In this document: piece by piece, positions 1 to 11,797 of the stretch
Numbering within the stretch: position 1 is the first letter of the stretch
Layout of the letters: every line of letters begins with the position of its first letter
Source: Siphonodentalium dalli
Lineage: Eukaryota; Mollusca; Scaphopoda; Gadilida; Siphonodentaliidae
DNA length: 64,000 nucleotides
Assembly: GCA_032622095.1 (NCBI GenBank)
Contig: CP136066.1
Coordinates: 187,712,716-187,776,715, forward strand
Reading direction: 5' to 3'
Translations under genes and position numbers: made by a program
Notes under the pieces: generated by a model
Told to the model about the DNA's origin: nothing
What the model saw: the letters and a program-made list of their open reading frames with translations, nothing else
Databases searched by the model: none

Positions 1-1817
1 TGTGGCCATGTTTTCCCCGCAAATTTGATAGACTGATGGACAAAACCACTGAATCCGTTGAATCAATATACATGTATACATGGATTAATTTATATGCATT
101 GTTATACAGAGTACTGGTATATAAAGGTACTGAAAATAACTATATTACTAGTATACACAAAATAAACCATATATCATGGCTATGGGTTCTAATATCCGAA
201 CATGACAGCTGAGAACTTGGTGTGAATTAAAGAGTGGTGGTTTCTCAAGCATATCTAACCCTCCACGTTAGTAACATGCCATTAAATGTCATAAGTATAA
301 TCTAGCTTGAGGACAGAAGTGATCCATAAAACCCCCTTAATTCAACCAGGTCCTCGCGCGATGTATGATCGATCACATGATGATCTAGGGGGATTAGAAT
401 TGATGTATAAAAACAGCACTGCATGTAAATATAAAATAAAATAGTGCTACATCTTATTACAGATTATTGCCATATATAATCTGTGATTATACAGACAGTC
501 TGACAAAATAAAGTTTCAGTGACACTCTATCCGAAGAGGGGAATAATTTCATCTGTTACAGTCAATGGAGCAATTATGAATCTGGAAAGGTGAAATTTCT
601 AAGTAATACTAGATATCGACATGACGCGATAAAATATAACGTAAATGCAATATGGCCGCTGGCGACCATTTTTTCCTATGAAATTAAAAAAATATTTGAT
701 AGCTCTCATCTGATAGATCAATATCAAGATAAATATGAAGTTTGGTGATGATCGGATGAGTGAAGTGGACTGTGGTCTGTGCTAAACGGTTTAGTAATGC
801 TTGAAAAGATTCTTACCTTAATATTTGTATGTTCACTTTATAAACTTCACTGAGTCATCGTTGTCATGTATTGAGTTTGATATCTTTTGTTAACAGTTTA
901 TAAATCATATATGGCTCATGTTTGTTATTTTAATTTATGTGTTTATTATCATTAAATAAAGTTGCATTCCTTAAAAAGATTCTTACCTCAATGTTTTTAT
1001 GTTCACTTTATAAACTCCACTGAGTCATCTTTGTCATGTATTGAATTTGATATCTTTTGTTAACAGTTTATAAATTATGTATGTCTCGTGTTCGTTATTA
1101 TATTATATACACTTTATAGTGTGTTTTCAGAACGAAAACAAATTGAATAAAATCAACAAATTTGTAAATTTAAAAACAATTCAAACGTTGTTGTATTCCA
1201 TGTCCCAGCCCGGACATATACACCAAATTTCAATAATATTCATTGAGAAACAACGGACCAAACGCTATATAACACCCGTATACATCTTTTATTCCGTATC
1301 GGACTCGGGTACATGTTATAGTAGGTACCGAATTGACACATGTCGACTGGGCGAGTTGGCCCTGGGGCGATTAGATCGATTCCGGCACATTCTAGAATTT
1401 ACCGTATGTATCCGTTTACGCGTAGTTTACTTTAGAAAGTTCCGCAATTAATACCGTAAATAGAGCGACCTTATTTGACAGAGAATGCCTCTGTTATTGA
1501 TTATCAAGTTGCTGTACTTTAAAAACGACAAATTCACATGCTCGTTCAAGCGCAGTTAGTCTATTTTCCCCATGTTAAAGGACATCCACAAATACTAAAT
1601 AACGCTAACCTACTGCCGAATGTTTGACACGACAACTGTTAACATATTTGGGCTGAATTCATCTGACGCGGTATTATTCCTCAAAATAAACAACAAAACC
1701 ATCGTTACTTGGAAATGTAGTTTGGGCTAACATTTACATAAATCCTCCAGATCAATTATCCGACACACACGTCAGATGAAAAAGTCACATGAAGTAACCG
1801 GCCAAATTGGCCGAAAT
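1..1817 (+). repeat. Copy A (3' half) of a ~3.4 kb dispersed repeat
   Basis: This stretch matches 9791-11591 and 13396-15201 almost base for base, so the window opens inside a copy of the same repeat. Similarity stops at the shared end GGCCAAATTGGCCGAAAT. It contains two direct sub-repeats of ~180 bp (about 800-950 and 970-1080) beginning AAAAGATTCTTACCT. No terminal inverted repeats and no convincing protein are visible; the 124-codon open frame at 1077-1451 is broken or altered in the other copies. The left boundary lies outside the window. Confidence 0.9.
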
Positions 1818-3984
1818 GACCATAGTAATGGCCAAAATATGTGCAAAAATACATTAAAAAACATCATATAAAAAATTACTAGAGTTCCGGGAAGGAGACA
1901 TCAATTCTTTGGATATAGGGATGCTGATAATATGTAATTAGGGATTATCATTGTTGAACACATACTCACAGTTGACTGTTGAGTACTCAGGCTAATTAAA
2001 ACAGGTTAAAATTAGCCCAATGCTACTCTTGTGTTGCTAGGTGATACACCAGGTCATGCCAATAGTTTATGGGTAGGTTAGATAGTAGTCACAATTACGC
2101 TTAAGCGCAATTCATTACGCTTAAGCGTAAATGTCCTATTTGTGCTTAAGCACAATATGTGGTATTTGCGCTTATACGCGCAATTGATTGCGCTTAACGC
2201 AATTATTTGAGCTTAAGCGCAATTCATTATTAAATGTGAATTTGGCCTCCCATACTATCGCGATCATTATTTTGCGAAAGCTCTCTATCCTGTCCATATT
2301 ATAAATCGATATATGTGTCATGTATTCGACAAGTTGCATAACCGTGCTGAAGCATTGGATACTCACACGTTCTAAACTTGAAAAATGTCCGAAATCTTCA
2401 ATCTCTGTTGTCTTCAACAATAAATCGCATGTAAAAGTTTTAACAAAATGGCTGTTCAGAAAGCGACCATGCTTTACAAATAATTTCGCGATACTGGACG
2501 AGAATTTCGCTGTTTGGTATTACATAAAACTCAATGTAGCCCATATGGTATAGAGTGTATACCATGTCCACTATACCATATGCCGGGTTGTTAACTAACA
2601 AGGTTATATGTTGGCTATTATAGAGTAAAATTACTACAGTGATATCGGCTCGTTATTACTTGCTCCTTATTCTGGAATGCCTCATTTCGACCAAATAGAC
2701 AGTCATGTCAATGATGGCATGTAAGTGACGGGGTATAGCCCGGGTGTCTTTTTGGAAATTATCCCAAGCTGCGATGCAGAGTTCAGTCCCCAGACTACGC
2801 CGGTTTGACCACTGTCACCACGTATACCGAATGCAAAGAAATCTGACATGTATTTAAGATTAAGGTTTGTCGTTTACAATTCGTTCTGACTTGATATGGG
2901 CAATTTCATAATTAATATAGACAGTTCAATTTCTCAGAATAAAGCAGAATGAATTATATCCTACAAAAGTCTTATAAAAATAAAACTGTCATATTTCCTA
3001 ATAGTCTGTATACTTGATGATAGTTGTGGTCAGACTCGCCTTGCAATGTTTAAGTTATAATAAACGGTTTGGTTAATATGTATAATAGTTTTGAAGTTCA
3101 AACATATAAAATACATGAAATCACTCCTCTTGAAATACCAGACGCCAAATATTGGCACAATCGTAAAAGCACGTGGTTCCTAGTTTGATTTTTTTTTTGG
3201 TGCGAGGTAAAAAATTTCAATAATGATTTCATACAATTCTGACTCTAGATTATAAATCTGAAATTCAATTTAATTCAATATATATACTGATAACTCATTT
3301 ACCGCAATTCGTGGATACTCAGGACAGCATGCCATTATATGCATGTTAATACTAAGCCCAATGTGAAATAATTACCTCACTGTATTCTGAAGCTATACAG
3401 AAAGACAGGCAAAAGACTAAGCTGCAGACTGCAAAACAGAGTTCAGTCCCCTAGCTATACGCTATGTCTGACCGATGTCAGCATGTGTATTTTCTTAATG
3501 AATTGTTTTTCAGTGTTTTGTCAGTTACATTTCATTCTGGCTTGATCTAGACAATTTTCAAATGGACATGGACAGATCAGTTTCTCAGAATAATGTAGAA
3601 TGAATTGTAACCGACAAACGTCTCAAATAAATAAATGTGCGATTTCTTCACATTATGTGTAGGTGCTGGCAGCGGTAATTATATACGTAGCAAGGACCGA
3701 TCTCTGCATGCAGCTTGGCAAAAGACACACCATCGTTAATTATTTCGTTATATTACATGATCGGGCTCAAACTCCATGCAGCGCCCTCTCCGTTATCACC
3801 TCAGTTGTGCGATGAGAGATAACTCTGCCTGGAGTTTTGGGCCGGGCTATAATTATGTCGAGCGTTTTTACCAGACACCGTAATCCATATCGGCGCTTCA
3901 TAAACAGTGTGAAACTAGGCCGGTTGGACCTGTCGTTATCTTGCTATCGTTGCTGATCCATTGAACTCATACTTTCGTGTCAAT
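1818..3984. other. Intergenic DNA with a TTAAGCGCAA palindrome cluster
   Basis: No gene is supported. At about 2095-2225 there is a cluster of palindromic units of the form TGCGCTTAAGCGCA, also found near 34.2 and 34.9 kb. At about 2540-2590 there is a short inverted repeat around CCATATGGTATAG. The last ~200 bases lead into the first micropeptide gene and include a TATA-like GGCTATAATTATG at 3843-3855, which is only a weak promoter suggestion. Confidence 0.6.
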
Positions 3985-4128
3985 ATGGGTTTTGATAAGG
4001 AGGAGGTTATTATCATATCTACGATAACATTTGTAGCCGGCTTCTTCGTTGGATTTAAAATAAAGGCAGTGCACGAGAAATATCTACAGGCTAAGAAAGA
4101 TAGAGATGCGAGAAAAGGCAAAGACTAA
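3985..4128 (+). CDS. Mitoregulin-like mitochondrial micropeptide, copy 1 (47 aa)
   Basis: The predicted protein has an acidic/neutral head (MGFDKEE), one hydrophobic helix at about residues 8-24 (VIIISTITFVAGFFVGF) and a strongly charged tail with YLQAKKDRDARKGKD. Its core FVAGFFVGF...KYLQAKK matches the layout I recall for vertebrate mitoregulin (MTLN, 56 aa; FASGVLLGW...RYLDWRK), with identical spacing between the G-x3-G helix motif and the Tyr-Leu pair. Mitoregulin sits in the inner mitochondrial membrane, binds cardiolipin, and supports respiratory supercomplexes and fatty-acid oxidation; transferring that role here is inference. The start is the ATG after TCAAT. The stop is followed at once by a good donor (AAG|GTAAAA at 4130), so the frame would lie whole inside one exon. 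A diverged tandem copy lies 1.26 kb downstream. A generic single-pass micropeptide is the alternative. Confidence 0.68.
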   Translation: MGFDKEEVIIISTITFVAGFFVGFKIKAVHEKYLQAKKDRDARKGKD

Positions 4129-4566
4129 GGTAAAATCTGTAATTTTTGGCAATGCTAAATATGCAGTATTGGTTTACGGATATAATACATCATTATATAG
4201 AGAGTAATAATTGGTTTCGATGATTAAGTGAAATAATTCATGAGGGGGCGGGCTTGGTATTACCAATAGGATCGGTTCCCCGAGTGTATGTATAGTATTT
4301 TTGTTAATCTTCGATCTCGGAGGATAATTAAAGAATATATACAATTCACAGGTGACATTATCACTTTTAATTCACCGAGAAATCCTCGGCTAAGTGTGTA
4401 ATAAAGTTACATGTATATTGATATCGAAATCATCCAGACGATCCTTATAATATAACGTTGTAATATGCGACAGTTTGCCTTTGGCTACATATAGGGAACC
4501 CAACAAACAAAACATAAAAACCAGGCAAAACTTCCTCTTTGAAAATGGAATGTCTATAACTGGTCA

Positions 4567-4740
4567 TTAACCCGTCTATGACTGGAGCTTCCTGAAATTT
4601 TGAGAAAACCCTGTGCCAATGCATTCTCTTATATATGCGAGTTTCCCACATGGAGCCTCGTATATAACTGTAAGGGAATGCATTGGCCTAACAAAATTTA
4701 CCTTGACTTTGTAAGCCAGTGCATTATCTTATATAGGGGG
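4567..4740 (+). mobile_element. Truncated piggyBac-type MITE, family B
   Basis: It begins TTAACCCGTCTATGACTGGA and continues with the same end sequence that closes the intact family B element at 55858-56113 (read in reverse). It then carries one imperfect copy of the CCAATGCATTCTC palindrome. The other terminus is missing, so this is a decayed copy. It lies between the two micropeptide genes. Confidence 0.7.
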
Positions 4741-4860
4741 CCCCGCTTTTGCTCGGTTGGTATTAAAGATGCATGGCGTCCACCGATGTCATATTATCTG
4801 GGTAAGTTTGCCAGTTGCTTTCCGCGGTGGTCGGCGGTTTGGTTTGGTTTTGGTCATGAT

Positions 4861-5020
4861 TAAGAGCGTTATATCTTATTGTATTCCTTTCAAGTTTCTT
4901 TGTAAACATAAAGAGCGTTCTCTCTTAGTTTCTTCCTTCTTTTGTTAACATAAAGAGCGTTATCTCCCTGTTCCTGCCTTCTTTGGTAAACACACAGAGC
5001 GTCGTCTCTCTTCCCTGTGG
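4861..5020 (+). repeat. Short tandem repeat carrying AAGAGCGTT
   Basis: Four degenerate units of about 42-50 bp each start with (T/A)AAGAGCGTT followed by a pyrimidine-rich tract (starts near 4861, 4911, 4952 and 4997). The unit resembles a run of polypyrimidine tracts. The TAAAGAGCGTT core recurs elsewhere in the window at unrelated places. Confidence 0.7.
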
Positions 5021-5387
5021 ACCATGGAAGGCAAATAATAACCGACACTTGCTTTTGGTTCACTTTGATGAATAAATGTTATATGTGTCACTTTAAAATT
5101 ATCATTGTAGTAAATTTTATTTATAAAACTTGTTCAACACATGGTTTACCGTACGGGCCAGTGGCAACAGTGGATCAGTATAGTATTGACTCCTTGCCAA
5201 AATTTCATTGAAGCTTATCGCATATCTCAATGTGTTATATCCTTCGGCCGACAACATCGAACATCGATTTTCCGGTATAGCCACTACGCGCGCGTGTTCG
5301 TACTAGCTGGCACAGAACATAAGCGACTATAAGTGCTTGCTCATCCATTATCTGGTTAATTCAGTGCACGAGAAGGTGACTTTTAAA

Positions 5388-5525
5388 ATGGGGTACAAGG
5401 AGGAAACAGTTTGGTGTCTCACAATTTTCGCATTTGTTTCTGGATTTGGTGCAGGCTATCAGGTTAAGAAGTGGCATGCGAGATATTTGCAGTCGAAGCG
5501 CGATCGTGAAGCGAAAAGGGATTAA
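5388..5525 (+). CDS. Mitoregulin-like mitochondrial micropeptide, copy 2 (45 aa)
   Basis: A 45-residue protein with head MGYKEETVWC, a hydrophobic helix at about residues 8-25 (VWCLTIFAFVSGFGAGYQ) and a basic tail containing RYLQSKRDREAKRD. It is clearly related to the product of 3985-4128: both start MG(F/Y), share F-V-(A/S)-G-F-x2-G and (K/R)YLQ(A/S)K(K/R)DR(D/E)A(R/K), and have the same length. The FVSGFGAGYQ...ARYLQSK core aligns with the FASGVLLGWQ...RRYLDWR core I recall for mitoregulin. The frame is open further upstream, but the ATG at 5388 is chosen because it matches the start of copy 1. A possible donor (AAAG|GTACAG at 5542) lies just after the stop, as in copy 1. Function and mitochondrial location are inferred. 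Confidence 0.68.
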   Translation: MGYKEETVWCLTIFAFVSGFGAGYQVKKWHARYLQSKRDREAKRD

Positions 5526-6369
5526 TCATAGGCTTGGAAAGGTACAGTACACCCATCTTGCGTACATGTATATTATATTTGCGCTACATGTTACGTACTT
5601 AGGTCGCGAGTGTCGCTTTATGATATACTGTTCGAAATATGTCGGATTTGACGTTTTAACAACAGTTACTGAACCGGTGTTAAATGACAAGTCAATAAAC
5701 ATTGCCGATTCTGCTGCGCCGGTGTCGCGAAAATAATGCCCGGATATCGCGCTCAAAAGGAATCACTGAACTAAATGGTTTCCCATAGACGACAGTGTTA
5801 ACGTTTCAGCCAAATTCACTGAATTGAAGCCTGCGGGCCACTCCAGTGAGGTTTATCCACCTAGATTGACTCCAGATGTTCACGAAAATGCAAGAAAAAT
5901 CATAGGTCATGTTTTTACTTTTAAAAATAAATTGTACGACAGGGCTATCCCACAGCCAAATTTTACCTGGAAAACCCCAGAACTACAGTAGCTAGTTAAA
6001 TAAATTTCCCACTCACAAAAATCCATTCCAAATAAATTTCCCACTCACAAAAATCCATTCCCCCATTAATTCACCAGTTTAAATTGTTTAGATATGATGT
6101 ACAAATCAAATAAACAAGTTTTTATCCTTTAATAACGTGTCACATGTATTAGGTGAAGGCCATTCATCCGTTACCTTCACATCTAGCGTTCCGCGGTGCA
6201 CTCGCTCCCCGACTCTGGGACACATTTGATTTAGCTCCCTGATTCATATAGTGTATGGTTATGATATCAATTGATAGGTTCGGACCATTCAAAATCGCGT
6301 TAGCTTATTATAATCGGCTTCCTTTTCACGACATTGACAACGTTATTTTTCTTCCAATCTCTCTCCAAA
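5526..6369. other. Intergenic DNA downstream of the micropeptide genes
   Basis: No gene is supported. A frame at about 5640-5735 reads like protein (VLTTVTEPVLND) but has no recognisable homology or clear exon boundaries. A 29-bp direct repeat (AAATAAATTTCCCACTCAC and following bases) occurs twice at about 5999-6060. Confidence 0.5.
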
Positions 6370-6441
6370 TTCCCCAGCTGGCTGAGTTGGTAAAGTGAAT
6401 AGTTCCTCGTATTGACACATCAAGTGCTCGATTGATTCCGG
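6370..6441 (+). repeat. tRNA-like SINE head interrupted by a MITE
   Basis: TGGCTGAGTTGG at 6379-6390 fits the RNA polymerase III A-box consensus. A degenerate B-box-like GCTCGATTGATTCCGG follows about 45 bp later. The sequence is then interrupted at TTAA by the piggyBac-type MITE (6442-6806) and resumes with CCGTGAGTTTGAGC. This looks like a decayed tRNA-derived SINE rather than a working tRNA gene. Confidence 0.45.
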
Positions 6442-6806
6442 TTAACCCTTTACCCAACAGAACGCCCAGAAACGCCCTAACAGCCTAAATTATCTTCGGT
6501 CTGTCTCAATAAAACCATGGAAATATGGGTATCATTGGAACCGGCTCATTGAGCACATTGTGATAGTTACAGTTATGCCCTGTGCCAATGCATTCTCTTA
6601 TATATGCGAGTCGACCATAGGTCGCCTCGCATATATAAGAGAATGCATTGGCCTAAAAAAAACTTTTTTTTAACACTTTTTACCATTTTTTCTTTAATAT
6701 GTGTTAAGCCAATGCATTCTCTTATATATGCGAGGCGACCTATGGTCGACTCGCATATATAAGAGAATGCATTGGCACAGGGCCCTTCTGTTGGGTAAAG
6801 GGTTAA
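6442..6806 (+). mobile_element. piggyBac-type MITE, family A, copy 1
   Basis: The element is bounded by TTAA (6442-6445 and 6803-6806) and has ends CCCTTTACCCAACAGAA and its inverse. A TTAA target with CCC...GGG termini is the signature of the piggyBac superfamily. Inside are two near-perfect ~70 bp palindromes built from 26-bp arms starting CCAATGCATTCTC around a TCGACC-ATA-GGTCGC centre, in opposite orientations, separated by a T-rich spacer. This copy has lost about 33 bp of that spacer compared with the four ~400 bp copies. It carries no coding sequence and must be mobilised in trans. Confidence 0.9.
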
Positions 6807-8129
6807 CCGTGAGTTTGAGCAATTATAAGGAATTGTAATCAGGTTTGTGGATCTGATTAAAGATGCATAATCCGAATAACGCTTCTAAATTACTATTTCT
6901 TTGGCTTTGGGGTAAACAACATTTGATTCGAGTCGAGGAACCCATCCATCAAAGCTCAGAGTTAACAAATATCGATTTTTGAAATCTGTTACTTTTCACC
7001 ACCTGGATTATTTGGCGGCCTGGCAAATATTCGACGAATGCCGACCGACATACTCTGGATACCAAATTGCGTTGAACAAAATGTTGATATATAACACTTT
7101 TGGAGCAATTTTATAATATAGTTGACACAGCATTGTTAGCATTTTTTTGGCAATTTATCGATTCTGATAAATGCGGCATTGGAAGAAAATGTTGTTGTTG
7201 TTGTTGTTATTGTTAGAATCTGATGGTATGGGGGACAATCGAATCAGATTATGTACCCTTAAGTTTGTCAGTTATTTAACGGTGATCGGTCGTGAAATTA
7301 AACATATGTGCGGTCTGTCTCCATATATAGTGGCTTAAAGATGCCCTGTTCTATTTGGTACCACCTAACTACATTATGAGGTCTTGATGACCAGCTATAT
7401 CGACTTTCAAAAGAGGAAGTTTTAACACTATTTGAATTTTTGTCAGCCTAACAACAGTTCCAACGAAAGTCTCTCATAAACAGCGTCCATGCTTTCGCCA
7501 CCCAAAATCGGCATCGCTATATGCAATTTGTCCCTTTGCTGCATGTTGCAGAGCTCTCAAAACTTTGTGATCGCCCGATGTTATTTCAAGTCGCAATATA
7601 TATCTATATACGTATACATATGTACTCACATGTTCCCAGTCAGCATATAGATATCGTTAATATATCACCAAACTTAGCATATAATGTGAAAACTTTCAGT
7701 TAACGACACAAAACCGTTGATGATATTAGACCAACGTCAGGCCGATGACGCCCAAATGACGGCACATGTTTGAGGGAGGAACATAATCAGTAAACATGCG
7801 TTCGTGCAATCTGGTGATTCTACCCCATTATATACAGAGAATGGGAATTATGCTGACCCGATTGCAATCAAACGTCGACATTAAAAAATGTATAATGTTA
7901 TCTAAACGATTGTCAAATTGAACTTTCCCTAAGTCGCCCTCTGTATAAATAAATAAAAATAAATAAATAAAATTTCCTGCCTATACATGAAACAAGGTGA
8001 ACGTGTAAAAACACATCATCACATCGAAGTGACCAAATATACAGGACAATTCTGAAAACGAGAAAAATATCTCATATCTCATATTTCGGTTCGCGTGCAT
8101 GAACATCTGGAGTTGCTCGTAATAAGTAT
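6807..8129. other. Intergenic DNA with a dispersed repeat (about 6860-7110)
   Basis: The segment from AAAGATGCATAATCCGAA to about 7110 is similar to 33685-33990 (+) and to 25140-25275 in reverse. They share the phrase TTTGATTCGAGTCGAGGAAC and form one dispersed repeat family. The remainder to 8129 shows a short GTT run at about 7191 and nothing I can assign. Confidence 0.6.
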
Positions 8130-11100
8130 ACAAGAAAACTAAGATGCATGCATCAGGTCGGCCGTGAACTATCTACGATAGAATTGTTGTAGCCATCGAT
8201 TATACATTTTGAAACACCTGTCTGTATGTATGTATGTGTGTATGCATGAATGCTCGAATTTGGTATTTAACGTGTCAACTTGACCTCGCTCATATGCATG
8301 TTTCTGGACCTTGACCGATCGACTAAAAATTTGTGTGTAGGACTACTTCGATCCCGGGAGCAATATGGACGGGTCCAATTTCACGTGGGACCATGTTCTC
8401 GAACGTGCTGATATAGGCATGTTTCTGGACCAATTGAACAATAGTTTGGCCAGACGCTGTATATACTGGGTACTGTCCAGATGGAGGCGATCACAAAAAA
8501 ATCCCTAACTAGCCCGAACGAAGTCGAGTACATCAGCTAGTCTAATATATATTTTGGACATTTGTCTGTCTGTTTGTCTGTTAGCTATGGCCGGGAAAAC
8601 TGCCTGACAGATTTGACGAAATTTGATACCTAGGGGAAATTATTTCCAGGGAGTATTTTGGACGGGTCAAATCTTCATCCCGACCTGACTTTGACATTCA
8701 AAAAGATCAATTCAAGGTCAAATCTGGTAAAACGGAAGTATTTCAACGAAATTTGATACCTACTGTTACTTTTGTCCCAGGAGTGTTTCGGGTGGGTCAA
8801 ATCATGACCCTGACCTGATCTTGACATTCAAAATTGTCAATTCAAGGTCAAATCGGGTAAAGCCGGGCGGATTTCGACGGGTACTTTTGTCATGACTTTT
8901 GTCCGGGGAGTGTTTTGGACGGGTCAAATCGTGATCCCGACACGACTTTCACCTTTAAAATAGTCAATTCAAGGTTAAATCGCGCAATTCTCCGAAAATC
9001 AGAGGGGAACATCCCGGACGAAGTCAGGTCCACCAGCTACTATTATATATTTCTAGATTTAGTTACAAACTAAATACCTGTATATTGTACAAAGACATGT
9101 TTGACAAATATATCTGTATCAATATTACCATGCGGGTCATTAAAATAGATACGACGAAACAAATTTTGAAGGGTACATGTATCAGGTAAATTTTTATATT
9201 TCAAATGATGACAGGAATGCGGAAAGTTGAAGTACCTACGTAATACTGGCTATCCACATGAAGAGATATACATGGTATATAAAAACCAAAATAGAAGATG
9301 ACTGCTGGCGACAATGTTTTCCAAAAAAATTCAAAGCATTCGATAGCTCCCATCTAGTTGTCAGCCCGAAGATCAATATGAAGTTTGGTGACTATCAGAT
9401 GAGGGATATGTCTGTACAGTTGCTAAACAATTCAGTCATGCAAAAGAGGATCAAAGAGTAAGATACCAAATTGCTGCCTGTGGTAATTTTTTTAACGAAA
9501 TTCGGGAAAATTAGATTACTCTCACGCTGGTTATCCAGAAGATCATTGTGGAATCTGGTGACGATCGGACAAGGGGTGTCGTCTGTAGGATCAACCAAAT
9601 TATTTAGCCATAAAAATAGTAAAATTGAAGATCACCGCTGGCAGTGATGTCTTCACAAGGACAGTTTGAGAACAAAATATGGCTCACATCTAGCGGTGAC
9701 CCAAAATATCCACATGAGAAAAAGTTCTCCAATAAAAGCTGGCTGCAGGGTGCGCCAATTGATTCAAATTCGAAATTTAGCAGGGTGTACTGCTTATGGC
9801 CATGTTTTCCCCACAAATTTGATAGACTGATGGACAAAACCACTGAATCCGTTGAATCAATATACATGTATACATTGATTAATTTATATGCATTGTTATA
9901 CACAGTACTGGTATATAAAGGTACTGCAAATAACTATATTACTAGTATACATAAAATAAACCATATATCATGGCTATGGGTTCATGACAGCTGAGAACTT
10001 GGTGTGAATTAAAGAGTGGTGGTTTCTCAAGCATATCTAACCCTCCACGTTAGAAACATGCCATTAAATGTCATAAGTATAATCTAGCTTGAGGACAGAA
10101 GTGATCCATAAAACCCCCCTTAATTCAACCAGGTCCTCGCGCGATGTATGGTCGATCACATGATGATCTAGGGGGGATTAGAATTGTTGTATAAAAACAG
10201 CACTGCGTGTAAATATAAAATAAAATAGTGCTACATCTTATTACAGATTATTGCCATATATAATCAGTGATTATACAGACAGTCTGACAAAATAAAGTTT
10301 CAGTGACACTCTATCCGAAGAGGGGAATAATTTCATCTGTTACAGTCAATGGAGCAATTATGAATCTGGAAAGGTGAAATTTCTAAGTAATACTAGATAT
10401 CGACATAACGCGATAACATATAACGTAAATGCAATATGGCCGCTGGCGACCATTTTTTCCTATGAAATTAAAAAAATATTTGATAGCTCTCATCTGATAG
10501 ATCAATATCAAGATAAATATGAAGTTTGGTGATGATCGGATGAGTGAAGTGGACTGTGGTCTGTTTGGTAATGCTTAAAAAGATTCTTACCTTAATATTT
10601 TTATGTTCACTTTATAAACTTCACTGAGTCATCTTTGTCATGTATTGAGTTTGATATCTTTTGTTAACAGTTTATAAATTATGTATGTCTCATGTTTGTT
10701 ATTTTAATTTATGTGTTTATTATCAATAAAGTTGCATTCCTTAAAAAGATTCTTACCTCAATGTTTTTATGTTCACTTTATAAACTCCACTGAGTCATCT
10801 TTGTCATGTATTGAATTTGATATCTTTTGTTAACAGTTTATAAAGTATGTATGTCTCGTGTTCGTTATTATATTATATACACTTTATAGTGTGTTTTCAG
10901 AACGAAAAAAAAAATGAATAAAATCAACAAATTGTAAATTTAAAAACAATTCAAACGTTGTTGTACTCCATGTCCCAGCCCGGACATATACACCAAATTT
11001 CAATAATATTCATTGAGAAACAACGGACAAAACGCTATATAACACCCGTATACATATTTTATTCCGAACCGGACTCATCCTCGGGTACATGTTATAGTAG

Positions 11101-11597
11101 GTACCGAATTGACACACGTCGACTGGGGCGAGTTTTCCCTGGGGCGATTAGGCCGATTCCGGCACCTTCTATAATTTACCGTATGTATCCGTTTACGCGT
11201 AGTTTACTTTAGAAAGTTCCGCAATTAATACCGTAAATAGAGCGACCATATTTGACAGAGAATGCATCTGTTATTGATTATCAAGTTGCTATACATTAAA
11301 AACGACAAATTCACATGCTCGTTCAAGCGCAGTAGTCTATTTTCCCCATGTTAAAGGACATCCGCAAATACTAAATAACGCTAACCTACTGCCGAATGTT
11401 TTACACGACAACTGTTAACATATTTGGGCTGAATTCATCTGACGCGGTATTATTCCTCAAAATAAACAACAAAACCATCGTTACTTGGAAATGTAGTTTG
11501 GGCTAACATTTACATAAATCCTCCGCATCATTTATTCGACACACACGTCAGATGAAAAACAGACATGAAGTAAACGGCCAAATTGGCCGAAATAAGA
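8130..11597 (+). repeat. Copy B, full ~3.47 kb repeat unit
   Basis: It is nearly identical to 11798-15207. Both begin ACAAGAAAACTAAGATGCAT and end AATTGGCCGAAATAAGA. The left third holds two Helentron-like segments; the right two thirds hold degenerate sub-repeats around TTTGATAGCTCTCATCTG and GAAGTTTGGTGATGATCGGA. No terminal inverted repeats are seen. Copies B and C are separated by 200 unrelated bases, so this is not a simple head-to-tail duplication of one contiguous block. Confidence 0.9.
8205..9047 (+). mobile_element. Two adjacent Helentron-like non-autonomous segments (copy B)
   Basis: The first segment (about 8205-8546) ends CCCGAACGAAGTCGAG...CAGCTAGT. The second (about 8547-9047) begins TCTAATATATATTTTGGACA, runs through CTGTCTGTTTGTCTGTTAGC, and ends CCCGGACGAAGTC...CCAGCTACT. 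A TCTA-type start and a GC-rich hairpin just before a terminal CTAGT are features I associate with Helentron/Helitron-derived elements. The second contains ~120 bp sub-repeats with GACGGGTCAAATC and CAATTCAAGGTCAAATC. Equivalent segments lie at about 11880-12755 in copy C, and a related one at 52480-53083. Confidence 0.55.
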
Positions 11598-11797
11598 CAC
11601 ATTACTCTTGTCGTTTTGATCTTGAAACGTTAATTTCGCTATACGATTATTGGAAACTGATGGAGTGGGGTCAATGGTCAGGTCATAAACAAACGGCAGT
11701 AACAATTCAGTTCATCTCATGCATGGATTGCCCAACGGTGACTCATTATTATAGGTTACTGTTTGACAGTCTATGTCCCTGATGGCTGACAATGATA
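11598..11797. other. Unique spacer between repeat copies B and C
   Basis: About 200 bases that are not shared with the flanks of the other repeat copies. An open frame of 76 codons runs across the junction (11552-11782), but it begins in repeat DNA and has no recognisable features. Confidence 0.6.

Noticed and set aside
1077-1451. 124-codon open frame in repeat copy A
   Set aside because: The same repeat in copies B and C breaks or shifts this frame; composition is not protein-like.
9644-9994. 116-120 codon frame present in repeat copies B and C on both strands
   Set aside because: It persists because the copies are nearly identical at the DNA level. Differences between copies are not concentrated at silent positions, and the overlapping reverse frame is equally long.
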